Shown in pieces: positions 33,240 to 41,823 of a stretch of 64,000 nt of DNA (position 1 is its first letter; each line of letters starts with the position of its first letter). Both the position numbers and the translations under genes were made by a program. The stretch is from assembly GCA_021372515.1 (NCBI GenBank), contig JAJFUG010000045.1, positions 1 to 64,000 of the forward strand, given 5' to 3'. Below the pieces are notes generated by a model. That model saw only the letters and a list, made by a program, of their open reading frames with translations, was not told where the DNA came from and did no database searches. Source of the stretch: a bacterium (GTDB lineage Bacteria > Gemmatimonadota > Glassbacteria > GWA2-58-10).

Positions 33240-34043
33240 ATGACAGTCGGGAGAAGATCGGTCCGGAACCGTCGCCGGAGCGCATCAGGACGGAGACGCG
33301 GCGCCAGGGGACTCAAACTGCTTCTGTTGCTCGCTCTGACCGGGCTTTCCTGCTACGGGGCCGAGCGCTGTGACCTGTCGCACTATTTCTCGGTGCGCGA
33401 GGTGAGCGTGGAGCCCACCCGACGGATACCGGCCGGCGAACTGCTGGCCCTGAGCCGCGAGGCCCTTCTGGGACGCAGCATGCTGGGCGGGTTCACCGGG
33501 GCAGAGGCGGTCCTGCGCCGTCACCCCCTGATCAAGGATGTCAGCCTGCACCGGCGTTTCCCGGACCGGGTCAAGGTGGTGGTGACCGAGCGTGAGCCGG
33601 TGGCCATGCTCAACTGCGGCGAGCTTCTGCCCGTGGACAACGAGGGCTATGTCCTGCCGCTCAACGACCCCGCGGCCTGCGCCAAGCTGCCGCTTCTCAC
33701 CCCGCGGAAGGCCGCTTTCGAGAACCTGGAGCCCGGCGACAGCCGCCACCGCCTGGACAAGGACGGGCGGATGCTGCTGGAGACCTCCCTGGCTTTCCGT
33801 CGCGCCGCGCCCGAGATGCTGCCGCTTATCAGCGAGTTCACGGTGAACTCCGAGGGCAAGATCACCCTGGTGACCCTGAACGATGGCGTGCAGGTGGTGA
33901 TCGGCAAATGGGTCCGTCCCGAGACGGTGCGCTACCTCAAGTGGATGATGGCCCGTCTGGCCGAGGGCGGCGAGGCCGGTCCGCGCGAGGTGGACCTGAG
34001 CTTCGACGGCCAGATAATAGTCAAGGACACCAAAGGCATCTGA
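33240..34043 (+). CDS. ftsQ: cell-division protein FtsQ (POTRA)
   Basis: 267 residues. Basic cytoplasmic tail (RRSVRNRRRSASGRRRGARG), single TM (LLLLLALTGLSCYG), then a POTRA domain (YFSVREVSVEPTRRIPAGEL, LRRHPLIKDVSLHRRFPDRVKVVVTEREPVAML) and the FtsQ beta domain. It scaffolds FtsL/FtsB at the septum. AGGGG precedes the ATG at 33240. Confidence 0.93.
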   Translation: MTVGRRSVRNRRRSASGRRRGARGLKLLLLLALTGLSCYGAERCDLSHYFSVREVSVEPTRRIPAGELLALSREALLGRSMLGGFTGAEAVLRRHPLIKDVSLHRRFPDRVKVVVTEREPVAMLNCGELLPVDNEGYVLPLNDPAACAKLPLLTPRKAAFENLEPGDSRHRLDKDGRMLLETSLAFRRAAPEMLPLISEFTVNSEGKITLVTLNDGVQVVIGKWVRPETVRYLKWMMARLAEGGEAGPREVDLSFDGQIIVKDTKGI

Positions 34044-34159
34044 TCCGCCGATAACGGAAAAAATACAGTCAAAGGTTGGACCTTCGCGTCGAGTTAACGG
34101 CCGGCCGCCCGCGCGGGGGATAAAAGCCGCAACATCACGCCGGCCGTCCGGGAGGACTG

Positions 34160-35389
34160 ATGGCCAAAGACAACATAATCGTGGGGCTGGATATAGGCAC
34201 CACCAAGATCTGCGCCATGATCGCCGAGCCGACCGAGGAGGGGGCGCTCAAGCTGGTCGGCGTGGGCACCTCGCGCAGCGAGGGCCTGCGGCGCGGCGTG
34301 GTGGTCAACATCGAGAAAACCGTGCAGTCGATCACCAAGGCCATCGAGGAGGCCGAGCTGATGGCCGGGGTCGAGGTGCGCGGGGTCTACGCCGGGATCG
34401 CCGGCGACCACATCCGCTCGATCAACTCCAAGGGTATAATCGCGGTCTCGCGCGAGCACACCGACATCACCCAGGAGGACGTGCGCCGGGTGGTCGAGGC
34501 GGCCCAGGCCGCGCACATCCCGATTGAGCGCGAGGTGATCCACGTCATCCCCCAGGAGTTCATAGTCGATGACCAGCGCGGCATCCGCGACCCGGTCGGC
34601 ATGAGCGGCGTGCGCCTCGAGGTGGAGGTGCACATAGTCACCGGCGCGGTCACCAGCGCGCAGAATATTGTAAAAAGCATCCACCGCGCCGGGTTCGAGG
34701 TCTACGACCTGGTGCTCGAACCGCTGGCCTCCAGCTACGCCGTGCTCACCGAGGACGAGAAAGACCTGGGTGTGGCCCTGATCGACATCGGCGGAGGCAC
34801 CAGCGACATCGCCCTGTTCTCGCGCGGCAGCATCCGCCACACCAGCGTGCTGGGCCTGGCCGGCGACAACCTGACCAACGATATCGCCATCGGCCTGCGC
34901 ACTCCGGCGCACAAGGCCCGCGAGCTGAAAGAGAAATTCGGCTGTGCGGTGGCCTCGATGGTCAACGCGGATGAGATGATCTCAGTGCCCAGCGCCTCGA
35001 CTCAGAGTGAGCGCCAGGTGTCGCGCCAGTTGCTGGCCTCGATCATCCAGCCGCGCATGGAGGAAATCCTGGGTCTGGCGTTCCGCGAGATCGAGGAGTA
35101 CAACGACCTCCTGGCCGCGGGGATCGTGCTCACCGGAGGGACCAGCGGGCTCAAGGGCATCGTGGAGCTGTGCGAGGACGTGACCAAGCTGCCGGTGCGT
35201 GTGGGCAAGCCCGGAGGTGTGACCGGCCTGACCAACATGATCGACGATCCCAAGTTCGCTACCGGCGTGGGGCTGGTGCTTTTTGGCGCGCAGCAGCAGC
35301 CGGGCGAGGGACGCTTCCAGGGCGATGAGAGCAACGTTTTCAACAAGGTCGTCGACCGCATGAAAAACTGGCTCAACGACCTCTGGTAA
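34160..35389 (+). CDS. ftsA: cell-division actin-like protein FtsA
   Basis: 409 residues. The actin-fold ATPase shows GLDIGTTKICAMIAE, GVYAGIAGDHI (1C subdomain side), DIGGGTSDIALF and GIVLTGGTSGLKGI. The C-terminal VVDRMKNWLNDLW is the amphipathic membrane helix. FtsA tethers FtsZ to the membrane. GGGAGG precedes the ATG at 34160. Together with ftsZ it closes the dcw cluster. Confidence 0.96.
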   Translation: MAKDNIIVGLDIGTTKICAMIAEPTEEGALKLVGVGTSRSEGLRRGVVVNIEKTVQSITKAIEEAELMAGVEVRGVYAGIAGDHIRSINSKGIIAVSREHTDITQEDVRRVVEAAQAAHIPIEREVIHVIPQEFIVDDQRGIRDPVGMSGVRLEVEVHIVTGAVTSAQNIVKSIHRAGFEVYDLVLEPLASSYAVLTEDEKDLGVALIDIGGGTSDIALFSRGSIRHTSVLGLAGDNLTNDIAIGLRTPAHKARELKEKFGCAVASMVNADEMISVPSASTQSERQVSRQLLASIIQPRMEEILGLAFREIEEYNDLLAAGIVLTGGTSGLKGIVELCEDVTKLPVRVGKPGGVTGLTNMIDDPKFATGVGLVLFGAQQQPGEGRFQGDESNVFNKVVDRMKNWLNDLW

Positions 35390-35463
35390 AAAGAATATAC
35401 AACAGGTGTCGAATCTGAGACCCATAAACCGGCAACCCGCAGCGTAGCGGGGGGAGAGGAAAA

Positions 35464-36684
35464 ATGAAATTTGAACTGACCGATCTTGCGGACCAGATGG
35501 CCCGGATAGCGGTGGTGGGAGTGGGCGGCGCCGGCGGAAACGCGATCAATCACATGATCGACTCGCAAATGAAAGGCGTCGACTTCGTCGCGGCCAATAC
35601 CGATGTCCAGGCCCTCTCGATCAGCCGCGCCCCCTACAAGGTGCAGATCGGCAAGCAGCTCACCAAGGGCCTGGGCGCGGGCGCTCGCCCCGAGGTGGGC
35701 AAGGCGGCCATGGAGGAGGACCGTGATGAGCTGGCCAGCATGCTGGAGGGCTCGGACATGGTGTTCATCACCGCCGGAATGGGCGGCGGCACCGGCACTG
35801 GGGCGGCCCCGGTGGTATCCGAGATCGCCCGTGAGCTGGGCGCGCTGACCATCGGAGTCGTGACCAAGCCCTTCATTTTCGAGGGCCGCAAACGTATCAA
35901 GCAGGCCGAGCTGGGCATCGCCGAGCTGCGCAAGCACGTCGACACGATCATCATCGTGCCCAACCAGCGCCTTCTGGGCCTGGTGGGCAAGAACACCACC
36001 TTCGAGGAAGCCCTGAAGATCGCCGACAACATCCTGCTCTACGCCTGCCAGGGAATCAGCGAGCTGATCACCACCCCGGCCCTGGTGAACCTGGACTTCG
36101 CGGACGTGAAGACGATCATGTCGGGCATGGGCGACGCCCTGATGGGCACCGGTTTCGCCAGCGGCGAGTACCGCGCGGCCGAGGCGGCCCAGGAGGCGAT
36201 CAGCTCGCCGCTGCTGGAGGACGTGCACATCAAGGGTGCGCGCGGCGTGCTGGTCAACATCACCGGCGGCAGCGACCTGACCCTGCACGAGGTGAACGAC
36301 GCCAACAACGTGATATACGAGGCCGCGGGCGAGGATGCCAACATCATTTTCGGCGCGATGATCGACGAGTCGATGAACGGCCAGGTGCGCGTGACCGTGA
36401 TCGCCACCGGCTTCGGCCGCGAGGAGGAGCAGGCCGTCCCCGAGCGCATGGTGGCGGAAAAGCCCCTGAACAACGTGATCGAGATCGAGCGCGCCATCGA
36501 CCGCGCCATCGGCGATGACCTGTCGGGCTCGGGCTCGTTCGTGGTCTCGGGGCGCAGCAGCTCCATGCTGCGCGGCGACAAGCCCCAGGCGTCGAAGCCG
36601 ATCCCGACCGCGCCCGGCAAGCCGAACCCGCTGACTTACGAGGAACTGGAGATACCGACTTTCATCCGTCGCCAGATCGACTGA
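35464..36684 (+). CDS. ftsZ: cell-division tubulin-like GTPase FtsZ
   Basis: 406 residues. N-terminal [16 protein letters not shown]-binding signature [17 protein letters not shown] (about 105-121), synergy loop [20 protein letters not shown] (about 209-228) and a C-terminal FtsA-binding peptide [12 protein letters not shown] at the very end. It has a moderately long linker. A purine-rich GGGGGGAGAGG-like site precedes the ATG. It is the last dcw gene; DUF4416 follows. Confidence 0.98.
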   Translation: MKFELTDLADQMARIAVVGVGGAGGNAINHMIDSQMKGVDFVAANTDVQALSISRAPYKVQIGKQLTKGLGAGARPEVGKAAMEEDRDELASMLEGSDMVFITAGMGGGTGTGAAPVVSEIARELGALTIGVVTKPFIFEGRKRIKQAELGIAELRKHVDTIIIVPNQRLLGLVGKNTTFEEALKIADNILLYACQGISELITTPALVNLDFADVKTIMSGMGDALMGTGFASGEYRAAEAAQEAISSPLLEDVHIKGARGVLVNITGGSDLTLHEVNDANNVIYEAAGEDANIIFGAMIDESMNGQVRVTVIATGFGREEEQAVPERMVAEKPLNNVIEIERAIDRAIGDDLSGSGSFVVSGRSSSMLRGDKPQASKPIPTAPGKPNPLTYEELEIPTFIRRQID

Positions 36685-36705
36685 AAAGGTCTCTTTGACT
36701 GAAAC

Positions 36706-36736
36706 GGCCGTCCGGTGCAATCTCTACCGGGCGGCC
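36706..36736 (+). terminator. possible terminator or attenuator after ftsZ
   Basis: 11-bp stem GGCCGTCCGGT/ACCGGGCGGCC (one G-T pair) around a 9-nt loop, between the ftsZ stop and DUF4416. There is no T-run, so it probably reduces rather than stops read-through. Confidence 0.4.
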
Positions 36737-36756
36737 CCCCGCCGGGAAGCGTCGAG

Positions 36757-37311
36757 ATGGCCGGCAGAAAGATTCGCATCCCCAGGCTGGTCAAACCCGT
36801 GGCCGCGGTCATGTCCGCCGAGCCGGAGCTGCTGGACGCGGCGGTGGCAAACCTGACCCAGGAACTCGGCCCGGTGGACCTGAGCAGCCCGGATTATCTT
36901 TTCGATTTTTCGGACTACTACCGCCGGGAGATGGGCGGGCCTCTTGTCAAGAGATTTGTGAGTTTCAGCCGCCTAAGTCTTCCGGAATTCCTGGCCCCGC
37001 TCAAGCGCCGGACCGCGGCCTGTGAGCGTCTACGCGGCTCCCGCCCCGGCGGAGGACGGCGGGTGAACGTGGACCCGGGCTACTGGTCGGATGCCAAACT
37101 CGTGCTGGCCTCGACCAAGAACTACTCGCACCGCATCGCCATCGGGCGGAGGGTGTTCGCCGAGGTGACCCTGCTCGTGCGGGCCGGAAGGCTGGAAAGC
37201 CTTGATTGGACTTATCCTGACTACCGCACAGAACTGGCTTTGGATTTCTTCGGTAAAGTTCGAAAAATTTATTTTAAGCAGCTCACGATCTTGACAGGCT
37301 GCAACTTTTGA
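36757..37311 (+). CDS. DUF4416-family protein
   Basis: 184 residues. The DUF4416 pattern is clear: LGPVDLSSPDYLFDFSDYYRREMG near the N-terminus, then RVNVDPGYWSDAKLVLASTKNYSHRIAIG and a final WTYPDYRTELALDFFGKVRKIY. The function is unknown; invariant Asp, His, Tyr and Trp suggest an enzyme or ligand binder. I chose the ATG at 36757; the GTG at 36715 is possible but lies in the hairpin. Its last codons contain the M23 gene's promoter. Confidence 0.85.
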   Translation: MAGRKIRIPRLVKPVAAVMSAEPELLDAAVANLTQELGPVDLSSPDYLFDFSDYYRREMGGPLVKRFVSFSRLSLPEFLAPLKRRTAACERLRGSRPGGGRRVNVDPGYWSDAKLVLASTKNYSHRIAIGRRVFAEVTLLVRAGRLESLDWTYPDYRTELALDFFGKVRKIYFKQLTILTGCNF

Positions 37312-37318
37312 GTATAAT
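37291..37318 (+). promoter_or_regulatory. near-perfect sigma-70 promoter of the M23 peptidase gene
   Basis: TTGACA (37291-37296), 16-bp spacer, TATAAT (37313-37318): both hexamers are exact consensus. It overlaps the 3' end of the DUF4416 gene. The transcript leader is about 125 nt. Confidence 0.85.
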
Positions 37319-37448
37319 CTTGCATTTAACCGGCACGCTGTATATTTTCGGCCAGCCGCCAAGGCACAACAATCAGACAAATCCGCGTCCCACGGCAGCT
37401 GCCGCGGGGTCGCCTCCACGGATAAGTTTCAATTCAAATCGAGATTGA

Positions 37449-38867
37449 ATGCCCATGCAAGATTTTAAGGATACCCCCGCGCGTGGCAGCGCCGAGGGGC
37501 CAGCACGGACCCCTGCCGGCCGCAGACAGAAAATACGCCGCTATGCCACTGTATTGGCCGCCAGCCTGGCCGCTCTCTATACGCTCAACCTCTATTTCGA
37601 TCCCTCCCCGGAAATCCAGTTCGACAACTCCGACCTCGATTCCAGCGGCGGGCCGCACGCCGCCCGGGATTCATCCTCCATCATCCGCTGGCTGGTCGAG
37701 CCGATCAGCACCCTGGACAAAGTGCGGGTGGGAGACACGTTCGAGACCCTGTTGCGCCGCAACGGCATCGACTACGACCGCATGCTCCAGATGATCCAGT
37801 GCGCCCGTCCGCTGTACAACCTGAACCGCGTGGTGGTGGGACGCGAGATCAAGTTCATCTTCCAGAACGAAAAGCTCGCCGCCCTGGAGTACGAGATCGA
37901 CCCCGACCGCACGCTGCGCCTGACCTGCGCCGACACCATGGCGGAAGTGGACTGGAACGCCGAGTTGGTGGAGACCGAGTACCAGGTGCGCGAGCGCGAG
38001 GTCAGCGGCACGATCGAGAATTCTCTTTATCAGAGCGTGGTGGACGTGGCCGGGCAGCCCGAGCTGGCCATGCGCCTGAGCGAGATTTTCGCCTGGCAGA
38101 TCGATTTCCACAGTGACGTGCAGAAGGGTGACCGGTTCAAGCTGATCTACGAGGAAAAGGTGCACCCCAAGGGAACCGCGAAGGTGGGCGAAATTTTCGC
38201 CGCGGTCTACCAGAGCGCGGGACGCGACTTCTACGCGATCCGTTACACGAACAAGGACGGCAGCCAGGACTATTTCGATCTGGATGGCCTGAGCATGCGC
38301 CGCAAGTTCCTCAAGTCCCCCTTCAAGTACATGCCCCGGATCAGCAGCCGTTTCACCTACAGCCGTTTCCACCCGATCCTCAAGATCCGCCGTCCGCACC
38401 TGGGCGTGGACTACGCCGCCCCGGCCGGGACCCCCGTGCTGGCCCTGGGCGACGGACGGGTGACGTTCTCCGGCCGCAAGGGCGGGTTCGGCAATTTCAT
38501 CCTGCTCAAGCATAACGGCATGTACGCCACCGGTTACGGCCACCTGCAGAAAATACTGGTGCATAGCGGCACCACTGTCCGCCAGGGGCAGGTGATCGGC
38601 CTGGTGGGCAGCACCGGGCTCGCCACCGGCCCGCACCTGGATTTCCGCTTCTTCAGGAACGGCACCCCGGTCGATCCGCTCAAGGTGGATATCCCCAACG
38701 GCGACCCGATCGACAAGTCGGTGCTGAGCGCCTACAAATCGCACCGCGACGAAATGGTCCACCGTATGGATCACATCGGCTCGCCCTACGGCCCGCCCGA
38801 GCCCAGCCTGGCCGCCGGCCCGGCCAATTCGGCCGCCGCGGGAGCCAGCAAGCTGGAGGATGAATAA
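37449..38867 (+). CDS. membrane-anchored M23 (LytM/OapA-type) metallopeptidase
   Basis: 472 residues. A Lys/Arg-rich tail and TM (YATVLAASLAALYTLNLYF) put the rest in the periplasm. An OapA/LysM-like domain (VRVGDTFETLLRRNGIDYDRMLQMIQCARPLYNLN) precedes the M23 domain: HLGVDYA (about 317, first zinc His and Asp), GYGHL (about 364, catalytic His) and GPHLDF (about 395). The last motif is HLD rather than the more usual HLH; the same form is found in related peptidases, so activity is still likely. It probably trims cross-links during division. An Ala-rich tail follows. Confidence 0.92.
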   Translation: MPMQDFKDTPARGSAEGPARTPAGRRQKIRRYATVLAASLAALYTLNLYFDPSPEIQFDNSDLDSSGGPHAARDSSSIIRWLVEPISTLDKVRVGDTFETLLRRNGIDYDRMLQMIQCARPLYNLNRVVVGREIKFIFQNEKLAALEYEIDPDRTLRLTCADTMAEVDWNAELVETEYQVREREVSGTIENSLYQSVVDVAGQPELAMRLSEIFAWQIDFHSDVQKGDRFKLIYEEKVHPKGTAKVGEIFAAVYQSAGRDFYAIRYTNKDGSQDYFDLDGLSMRRKFLKSPFKYMPRISSRFTYSRFHPILKIRRPHLGVDYAAPAGTPVLALGDGRVTFSGRKGGFGNFILLKHNGMYATGYGHLQKILVHSGTTVRQGQVIGLVGSTGLATGPHLDFRFFRNGTPVDPLKVDIPNGDPIDKSVLSAYKSHRDEMVHRMDHIGSPYGPPEPSLAAGPANSAAAGASKLEDE

Positions 38868-38901
38868 TCCAGCCGGCGTGAACGAGACCTGGAAATGAAA
38901 G

Positions 38902-38939
38902 AGGCCGGTCCAGCAATTGGACCGGCCTTCATATTTTTT
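38902..38939 (+). terminator. strong rho-independent terminator after the M23 gene
   Basis: 11-bp GC-rich stem AGGCCGGTCCA/TGGACCGGCCT with a 5-nt loop, then TCATATTTTTTA. It lies 35 bp after the M23 stop and shields the convergent AT-rich gene. Confidence 0.85.
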
Positions 38940-38952
38940 ATCATCCTGCTTT

Positions 38953-40443
38953 TCAATATTCTCTTACCACACGGAAGCCGATACTTCCAAATTTTGTGTT
39001 ATTATCATACTTATCACGTCGAAAAGAAACACAATAATTCGCTTCAGACATCCAACTTCCGCCTGCAGCTATCGGCGCTACACCATGAATGTCAGCCGAA
39101 CACCATTCTCTTACATTTCCATGCATATCATAAAGACCCCACTTGTTCGCCTTACGCGATGCCACCATATGCGTTTTCCCGGAACTATTCCCTTTATACC
39201 AATCTGTTTCACTTAAATTTAATTCTTCATCACCGCTAAAATATTTTGTATCCGAACCCGCTCTACAGGCATATTCCCATTCATATGCAAACGGAAGTCG
39301 AAAATATAATCCTGTTCTTTGACTGAGCCAATCACAGTATGCTGTCGCGTCTTGATATGACACAAATACCACTGGCTGCTCATTTGAAATGTATGGATAC
39401 TGGTCATTCCACTCGCCATGAGGATAATTGACATCTTTTGCAAATACTCTGAACTGTTGAATTGTAATTTCCGTCGTACTCATCTTAAAACCACTCACTT
39501 TTGTGAATGGAACGAAATTGCTGCGATCTAAAGTCATAAAATCGCCCGCCGGGATACTTACCATTTTAATTCCCATTGGTTCTGTTATATTTATCTCAAT
39601 TTTTCGACCCAGAGCCGCTCGCACCTCTTGTTCATGAACGCATCGAGGACACTCATTCAGATATTTTTTCATATCCTCAATCGAGCTGCTATCCGAAAGC
39701 TTTTCATACAACACTTCCTCTATCATCTCGCGCACTTTTGTTACATACAATCCACCAGCATGCGCATTGAGGTACCCTTTTAAAACATTTACATCTTTTG
39801 ATTCTTTTATCTTAAGGAATTCCTTCTCATCCAATTCCACAGCTCTTGCATTGTCAATAGATCGCTTCTTTATCAATACTTTATCAATATTAACAATCTC
39901 GACTAATTGCCAGTAAACACCCCTGTCTCTCATTTTCAGATTAACAACAAACACGTCGTCAGCACTGCCCAAAGACACATCGACTCCAACATATGCTATG
40001 CTTCCTTCTTGTTTCACGAATTTTATACAATTCAATACATCCTTTACATCAACGCCATACAGCAGTGGCGTCTCAGAAAAACAGGAACTTGTATCATCGC
40101 TTTCAAAGCTCCCGGTTTCAACCTGGTCAATCAATTGTCTCTTCAAGTCATTGACAAGTTGTGGCCGCATTATATCAAGCAGCCCTTTATCAATATTCGG
40201 TCCTGTTTCTTCCCGTTGATTTAGCACAACACTGTTTTTGTCTCGCCCTCTCAATAGTTGATTTATAGCGCTTTCAACCACCCCATCAATATCTACATAT
40301 TTATTAAATTGGGTGACATCATGATTTTTAATGGCACTTATAACCTCACCCAAAGAATATTCCGGACTTGTGTATTTATCCCATCCCAGAAGAAACAATA
40401 CCGCCCCTAATATCAATATAATTATTAACAACAATTTTTTCAT
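38953..40443 (-). CDS. AT-rich gene: membrane protein with DUF2939-like and FGE-sulfatase domains
   Basis: 496 residues. A signal/TM (KKLLLIIILILGAVLFLLGW), then a DUF2939-like region (SPEYSLGEVISAIKNHDVTQFNKYVDIDGVVESAI), a linker with possible disulfides (LNECPRCVHEQE) and a C-terminal FGE-sulfatase (SUMF1-like) fold: GIKMVSIPAGDFMT, TEITIQQFRVFAKDVNYP, FVSYQDATAYCDWLSQRTG, RLPFAYEWEYACRAGS, WGLYDMHGNVREWCSA and a GFRVVREY end. Both Cys of the copper site of true formylglycine generators cannot be confirmed. Base and codon use are AT-rich and unlike the neighbours, suggesting transfer. The ATG at 40443 has GAAGG. Confidence 0.85.
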   Translation of the reverse strand: MKKLLLIIILILGAVLFLLGWDKYTSPEYSLGEVISAIKNHDVTQFNKYVDIDGVVESAINQLLRGRDKNSVVLNQREETGPNIDKGLLDIMRPQLVNDLKRQLIDQVETGSFESDDTSSCFSETPLLYGVDVKDVLNCIKFVKQEGSIAYVGVDVSLGSADDVFVVNLKMRDRGVYWQLVEIVNIDKVLIKKRSIDNARAVELDEKEFLKIKESKDVNVLKGYLNAHAGGLYVTKVREMIEEVLYEKLSDSSSIEDMKKYLNECPRCVHEQEVRAALGRKIEINITEPMGIKMVSIPAGDFMTLDRSNFVPFTKVSGFKMSTTEITIQQFRVFAKDVNYPHGEWNDQYPYISNEQPVVFVSYQDATAYCDWLSQRTGLYFRLPFAYEWEYACRAGSDTKYFSGDEELNLSETDWYKGNSSGKTHMVASRKANKWGLYDMHGNVREWCSADIHGVAPIAAGGSWMSEANYCVSFRRDKYDNNTKFGSIGFRVVREY

Positions 40444-40506
40444 CGCAACCTTCAATTAATTTACACGCACCACCTTGTTGTCTTGATTGCATTTATCTCA
40501 TTTTAA

Positions 40507-40535
40507 ATAGTAAATCGGTCTATCCACCCTGTCAC
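40507..40535 (-). promoter_or_regulatory. promoter of the AT-rich FGE-sulfatase gene
   Basis: Minus strand GTGACA (40530-40535), 17-bp spacer, TACTAT (40507-40512), in the AT-rich gap just upstream. The gene is therefore not simply read from the recO-side operon. Confidence 0.6.
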
Positions 40536-40570
40536 TTTTGAAGCTATCACTTGGCGTTCTGTCGTTATAT

Positions 40571-40966
40571 TCACCGCGCCGCCTGGATGAAACGCACCGC
40601 CCCGGCCGGCACCCAGCCTCGTCCCTCGTTCCAGGTGAGGCAGTACCACAGCTGGCCGTCCTGACGGGTGCTGTCCACGATGTCCACGCTCAGGCCGCGC
40701 TCCAGCACGCCCCGGCTGACCGCCCCGGCCCCGGCCCCGCCCGGCTCGCTCCAGGCGGTCTCGCTTTCGGCCACCACCACCGCAGGCTGCACCGCCCGCC
40801 GGCTGAGTGTGCCCGTGGCGGCCCAGCGGCCGGTGGCACTCTCCGAACCGTAGGACCAGATGTACACGATCAGGAAAAAGATCAGCGCCGTATTGATCAG
40901 CACCAGACTGAAAATGAAAGTCCGGTAGTGCCGGGCCACGAACGCGTTTTTAAGCGGGTTGAACAA
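40571..40966 (-). CDS. small membrane-anchored SH3-like protein
   Basis: 131 residues. The N-terminal half is a TM (FIFSLVLINTALIFFLIVYIW); the rest is a bacterial SH3-type beta barrel (AWSEPGGAGAGAVSRGVLERG, WYCLTWNEGRGWVPAGAVRFI). It would bind peptidoglycan or a peptide at the outside of the inner membrane. It lies 9 bp after recO, so it ends this operon. The exact function is unknown. Confidence 0.72.
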   Translation of the reverse strand: MFNPLKNAFVARHYRTFIFSLVLINTALIFFLIVYIWSYGSESATGRWAATGTLSRRAVQPAVVVAESETAWSEPGGAGAGAVSRGVLERGLSVDIVDSTRQDGQLWYCLTWNEGRGWVPAGAVRFIQAAR

Positions 40967-40975
40967 ATCTCCTCC

Positions 40976-41779
40976 TCAGGCGCCGCCGGTGGATGGCCCG
41001 TTCCAGGACAGGCCCTCCCGGGCGGCAGGCAACTCGCCCACATGGTAGGCGAAATAACGGCGGGCCAAGCGTTCCAGTTCCCTGAGGCTGTCCTCGTCCG
41101 GGGCCTGTTGCAGGTCATCCGGCCCGGCGGGCAGACGGCGCAGGCTGCGGTACAGGAAACGCAAGCCCGCGTAATCCAGGCCGCCCTCAGGGGCATAGTC
41201 CTGGTCCTGGCGGGAGGGTTCGCACTCCGGGCAGAGCAGCCCGCCCTCGGCGATCACGAAACGGTAGCGGCTGCGCCGCCCGTGGGGCTGTCCGCAGCGA
41301 ACACACTCGACAAGCTGCGGCTCCAGCCCCAGCACCGCGGCCAGACGCCAGCGGAACGCCAGGCGCGCCAGGCGCAGGAAATCGTGCTCGCGGCCGTGCA
41401 GGTCGCACAGGACCAGAAACTCATCCAGCAGGCCGAACAGCGCGGTGCTTTCCTGGTCCGGCTCGCTGAAAGACTTGATCGCCTCCACCGCCTCGGAGGC
41501 GGCCAGGAACGCCTCCAGGCTCTCGCGCAGCCCGGGACGCTGGGCCAGCGGGTCGGCCTCGCGCAAGGTGGGCATGGCGCCGTGGGCCGCTTTGCGGTAG
41601 ATCAGGCTCACCCGGCTGAACGTTTCGAGGCAACCCTGGAACTTGCTGCGCGGACGTCGGGCCCCCTTGACCATCAGGCTCTGGCGTCCAGCGTCCGGGG
41701 TCAGCACCCAGATCACCCGGCTGGTGTCGCTGTAGTCGACCCCGCCGAGCACTATGGCATCCTGCTTGAGCGGCTGCAT
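40976..41779 (-). CDS. recO: DNA repair protein RecO
   Basis: 267 residues. N-terminal OB fold (QDAIVLGGVDYSDTSRVIWVLTPDAG), helical body and a C-terminal zinc site (CVRCGQ with CPECEPSRQ). RecO with RecR loads RecA on SSB-coated gaps. I start at the ATG at 41779, where QPLKQDAIVLG begins; the frame extends 13 codons further but into the mgtE side. It follows mgtE by 44 bp, as in many phoH-ybeY-recO blocks. Confidence 0.9.
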   Translation of the reverse strand: MQPLKQDAIVLGGVDYSDTSRVIWVLTPDAGRQSLMVKGARRPRSKFQGCLETFSRVSLIYRKAAHGAMPTLREADPLAQRPGLRESLEAFLAASEAVEAIKSFSEPDQESTALFGLLDEFLVLCDLHGREHDFLRLARLAFRWRLAAVLGLEPQLVECVRCGQPHGRRSRYRFVIAEGGLLCPECEPSRQDQDYAPEGGLDYAGLRFLYRSLRRLPAGPDDLQQAPDEDSLRELERLARRYFAYHVGELPAAREGLSWNGPSTGGA

Positions 41780-41823
41780 CACGCGCCTCTGTGCCCAAGT
41801 CCGGGTTCTGTACACCACCGGTC

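Noticed and set aside
36715-36756. GTG start for DUF4416 at 36715
   Set aside because: Its first codons lie inside a hairpin and encode a Pro/Gly stretch absent from the family; the ATG at 36757 is better.
38953-40443. Diversity-generating retroelement target cassette
   Set aside because: An FGE/C-type-lectin-like fold can be a DGR target, but I see no variable/template repeat pair and no reverse transcriptase in the window.
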